Below, one piece after another: positions 6,905 through 8,547 of a stretch of DNA of 8,547 bases. This DNA comes from Tannerella sp. (GTDB taxonomy: Bacteria > Bacteroidota > Bacteroidia > Bacteroidales > Tannerellaceae), in NCBI GenBank assembly GCA_031261145.1, contig JAISJX010000033.1, forward strand, positions 1 through 8,547. Direction: 5' to 3'. Under the pieces are notes generated by a model. It saw only the letters and a program-made list of their open reading frames with translations, was not told where the DNA came from and did no database searches. Position 1 is the stretch's first letter; each line of letters opens with the position of its first letter. The position numbers and the translations under genes were made by a program.

Positions 6905-8547
6905 TTAAAAAGAAAGACTAAGTCCGAAATTGAAACTCCTGCTCAAAGGATAAACCCATCCTGTATTAAGATTGCCGGCAACTTTTTCGGGGTCAAAGGG
7001 TTTTACATATTTATCGCAGATAGTCCACAGGTTGTATCCGTCCACAAACAGGCGAAGTTCCTCTATTCCCATCTTCTTCAGGTTGAAACTGTAACCTAAT
7101 TCCAGCGATTTCAGACGCAGATAAGAAGCGTCCCTTCTCCACATCGAACTTTCATTATACATGGCTCCGACATCCGCCTGCATTCTGTTGGCCGGCCATT
7201 CACCGGTTATCCATTCACTGTTTGGGTCGTATGGATCGGCTCTGTGCCAGCGGTCGTAAAAATACTCAGGCAGATTCGAGTTATTCCAAAACATCGTGGC
7301 ATAAGCATGCGTCATCATCACCGAATATTTTGCGGCTCCCTGCCAAAGCATATAAAAATCAAAACCTTTCCACTTGGCGCCCACCGTTAAACCATAGAAC
7401 ATTTTCGGTGTTTCGCCCCATTCCAATGGAGTAGCATCATTCCCGTCAATAACCCCATCGCCATTAGCATCGGTGTATCTGAAATCACCGGGCATCTCGC
7501 GGCTGTTACCCAACGTTCCGCCTTGTATGGCTGAATTGAGTATTTCTTCTTCCGACTGGAACTGTCCGGCGTAATCATACATCCACACGACATCGCTCCA
7601 ACGCTCGTTTTGCCCGCTACGCCATTTGTCCATACTGTTGACGAAAGGCCCGCGTTCGGCATATACCACCATCCGCCGGGCAAAGTTGAAATTCCCACTG
7701 ACATTAAATGCCACGTCGTTCACTTTAAAGGCATAAGCGGCTGAAAATTCAATACCTTTTACACGGTCTTTATTCAGATTTTCCTGCGGCAGGCTCGCGC
7801 CGAACGTATTCGGAAGCGTTGCATTACGGTAAGCCAGCAGACCTTCCCTGTCGCGTTGGTAAATATCAAATTCTACCTGAACCTGACCACCGAAAAGTCC
7901 GAGATCGAATCCGAAATCCTTGATAGTTGAGGTCATCCAGCTTAGCTCCCTGTTCACCACCGTAGGTGCGGAAACGCCCGATACCCAAGTGCCGTTGGCA
8001 AACTCGAAACCTGCCCCACCTGTCGAGTAGGCTTCTACATACTGGAACGGATCGCCGGTATCTTCGCCGATCTTACCCAAAGAGCCGCGTAACTTGAGAT
8101 TGGTAATAAAGGACACGTTATTCTTGAAAAATGATTCGACGGATATACGCCAGCCTGCGGTCACCACAGGAACTAAGCCCCATCGATAGTCGGGATGATA
8201 ACGCTATGAACCATCGTAACGCGCTGCAACCGTAAAAAGATATTTACCCAAATAATCGTAGTTCACCCTTCCCAACAGGGATCTATTACCCCACTGGTTC
8301 TCCATGCCGCTGGTCTTTTGATTGGTCTGGTCGCCCATATCAATCTGGTCAACCGTGAAAAAGTCAAATTCCCGCTGTAACCCTGCCGACCTTGACCATC
8401 CGTGGCGTTCTTCATACACGGCTGTGGCTCCTACAGTATGGCTTTCATTAAATACCTTATTGTAATTTACCTGAGCCTGCATGGTAATACGGTTACCATC
8501 GGAAAAACCATTATACAAGGTCGTAGGATGTCCGTATGTGGTTGGAG
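6905..8547 (-). pseudogene. susC: SusC-like TonB-dependent transporter, 3' part, interrupted by an in-frame amber codon
   Basis: This is the C-terminal part of a SusC/RagA-type outer-membrane beta-barrel that imports oligosaccharides with TonB energy; the signal peptide, plug and early barrel lie beyond the right edge. The frame runs from the window edge (113 codons), meets TAG at 8206-8204, then continues unshifted for 432 codons to TAA at 6907-6905. Family traits are on both sides: YLFTVAARYDGS before the stop, then RYHPDYRWG, TAGWRISVESFF, LRGSLGKIGEDTG, GDFRYTDANGDGVID, LRLKSLELGYSF and a terminal Phe (FGLSLSF) of outer-membrane barrels. SusC proteins usually read DGSSRF/Y at this point, so the TAG replaces a Ser, consistent with TCG to TAG. 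As read, the gene would lose about 432 barrel residues and be non-functional. The rest has no decay, so the change is recent, an assembly/read error, or suppressed. Confidence 0.85.
8204..8206 (-). other. In-frame amber (TAG) nonsense codon in susC
   Basis: The codon follows ...ARYDGS and precedes RYHPDYRWG in the same frame. It is the only disruption in the visible part of susC, and one base change from TCG (Ser) explains it. The nearest in-frame alternative start, GTG at 8167, lies inside the barrel with no signal sequence and could not yield a working transporter. Confidence 0.9.

Noticed and set aside
6905..8167. A separate 420-residue gene starting at GTG 8167
   Set aside because: The GTG is an internal Val codon of the SusC barrel; the frame continues upstream through the amber codon with family-typical sequence, and there is no signal peptide.
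8204..8518. A separate 104-residue gene starting at TTG 8518
   Set aside because: It is an internal piece of the same SusC frame, which is open upstream to the window edge; the TTG is a Leu codon.
1..8547. CRISPR arrays, insertion sequences, tRNA or rRNA genes
   Set aside because: No regularly spaced repeats, transposase-like frames, terminal inverted repeats or tRNA-like folds were seen; the window is almost entirely coding.

Overview
The window is a stretch of Bacteroidota (most likely Bacteroidales) chromosome carrying part of a polysaccharide utilization locus (PUL). The evidence is the susC/susD pair, the row of lipoproteins with Bacteroidota-type signal peptides, the A/T-rich gaps with weak Shine-Dalgarno sequences, and moderate GC coding DNA. 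Every supported gene lies on the minus strand, so transcription runs from base 8547 towards base 1. Both edges cut genes: the 5' part of susC lies beyond the right edge, and the last ~28 codons of the final gene lie beyond the left edge.

In transcription order: (1) 8547-6905, the C-terminal ~545 codons of a SusC-like TonB-dependent outer-membrane transporter, interrupted by one in-frame amber codon (TAG, 8206-8204) with the frame otherwise intact on both sides; (2) 6880-4979, a complete SusD-like glycan-binding lipoprotein; (3) 4965-3766, a DUF3823-type lipoprotein with an extra ~160-residue C-terminal beta-sandwich-like domain, probably glycan binding; (4) 3670-1736 and (5) 1681-1, two tandem paralogous lipoproteins of the GxGYxYP family, which is often found in PULs but has no established biochemical activity. 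Gaps are 24, 13, 95 and 54 nt, so the five genes look like one operon. The 95-nt gap holds a GC-rich hairpin that may mark a processing or attenuation point.

Working model (inference): SusD and the DUF3823-CBM-like protein capture a glycan at the cell surface, SusC would import it with TonB energy, and the two GxGYxYP proteins are the only candidates in the window for processing it. No recognised glycoside hydrolase, lyase, sulfatase or regulator is visible here, so the substrate cannot be named.

The most notable points are the single-base amber lesion in susC, the enzyme-less PUL ending in a GxGYxYP tandem pair, and the start region of the first GxGYxYP gene. There, a good SD and ATG almost identical to those of the second paralog sit 16 nt upstream in the wrong frame, and one A fewer in an A6 run would restore them.
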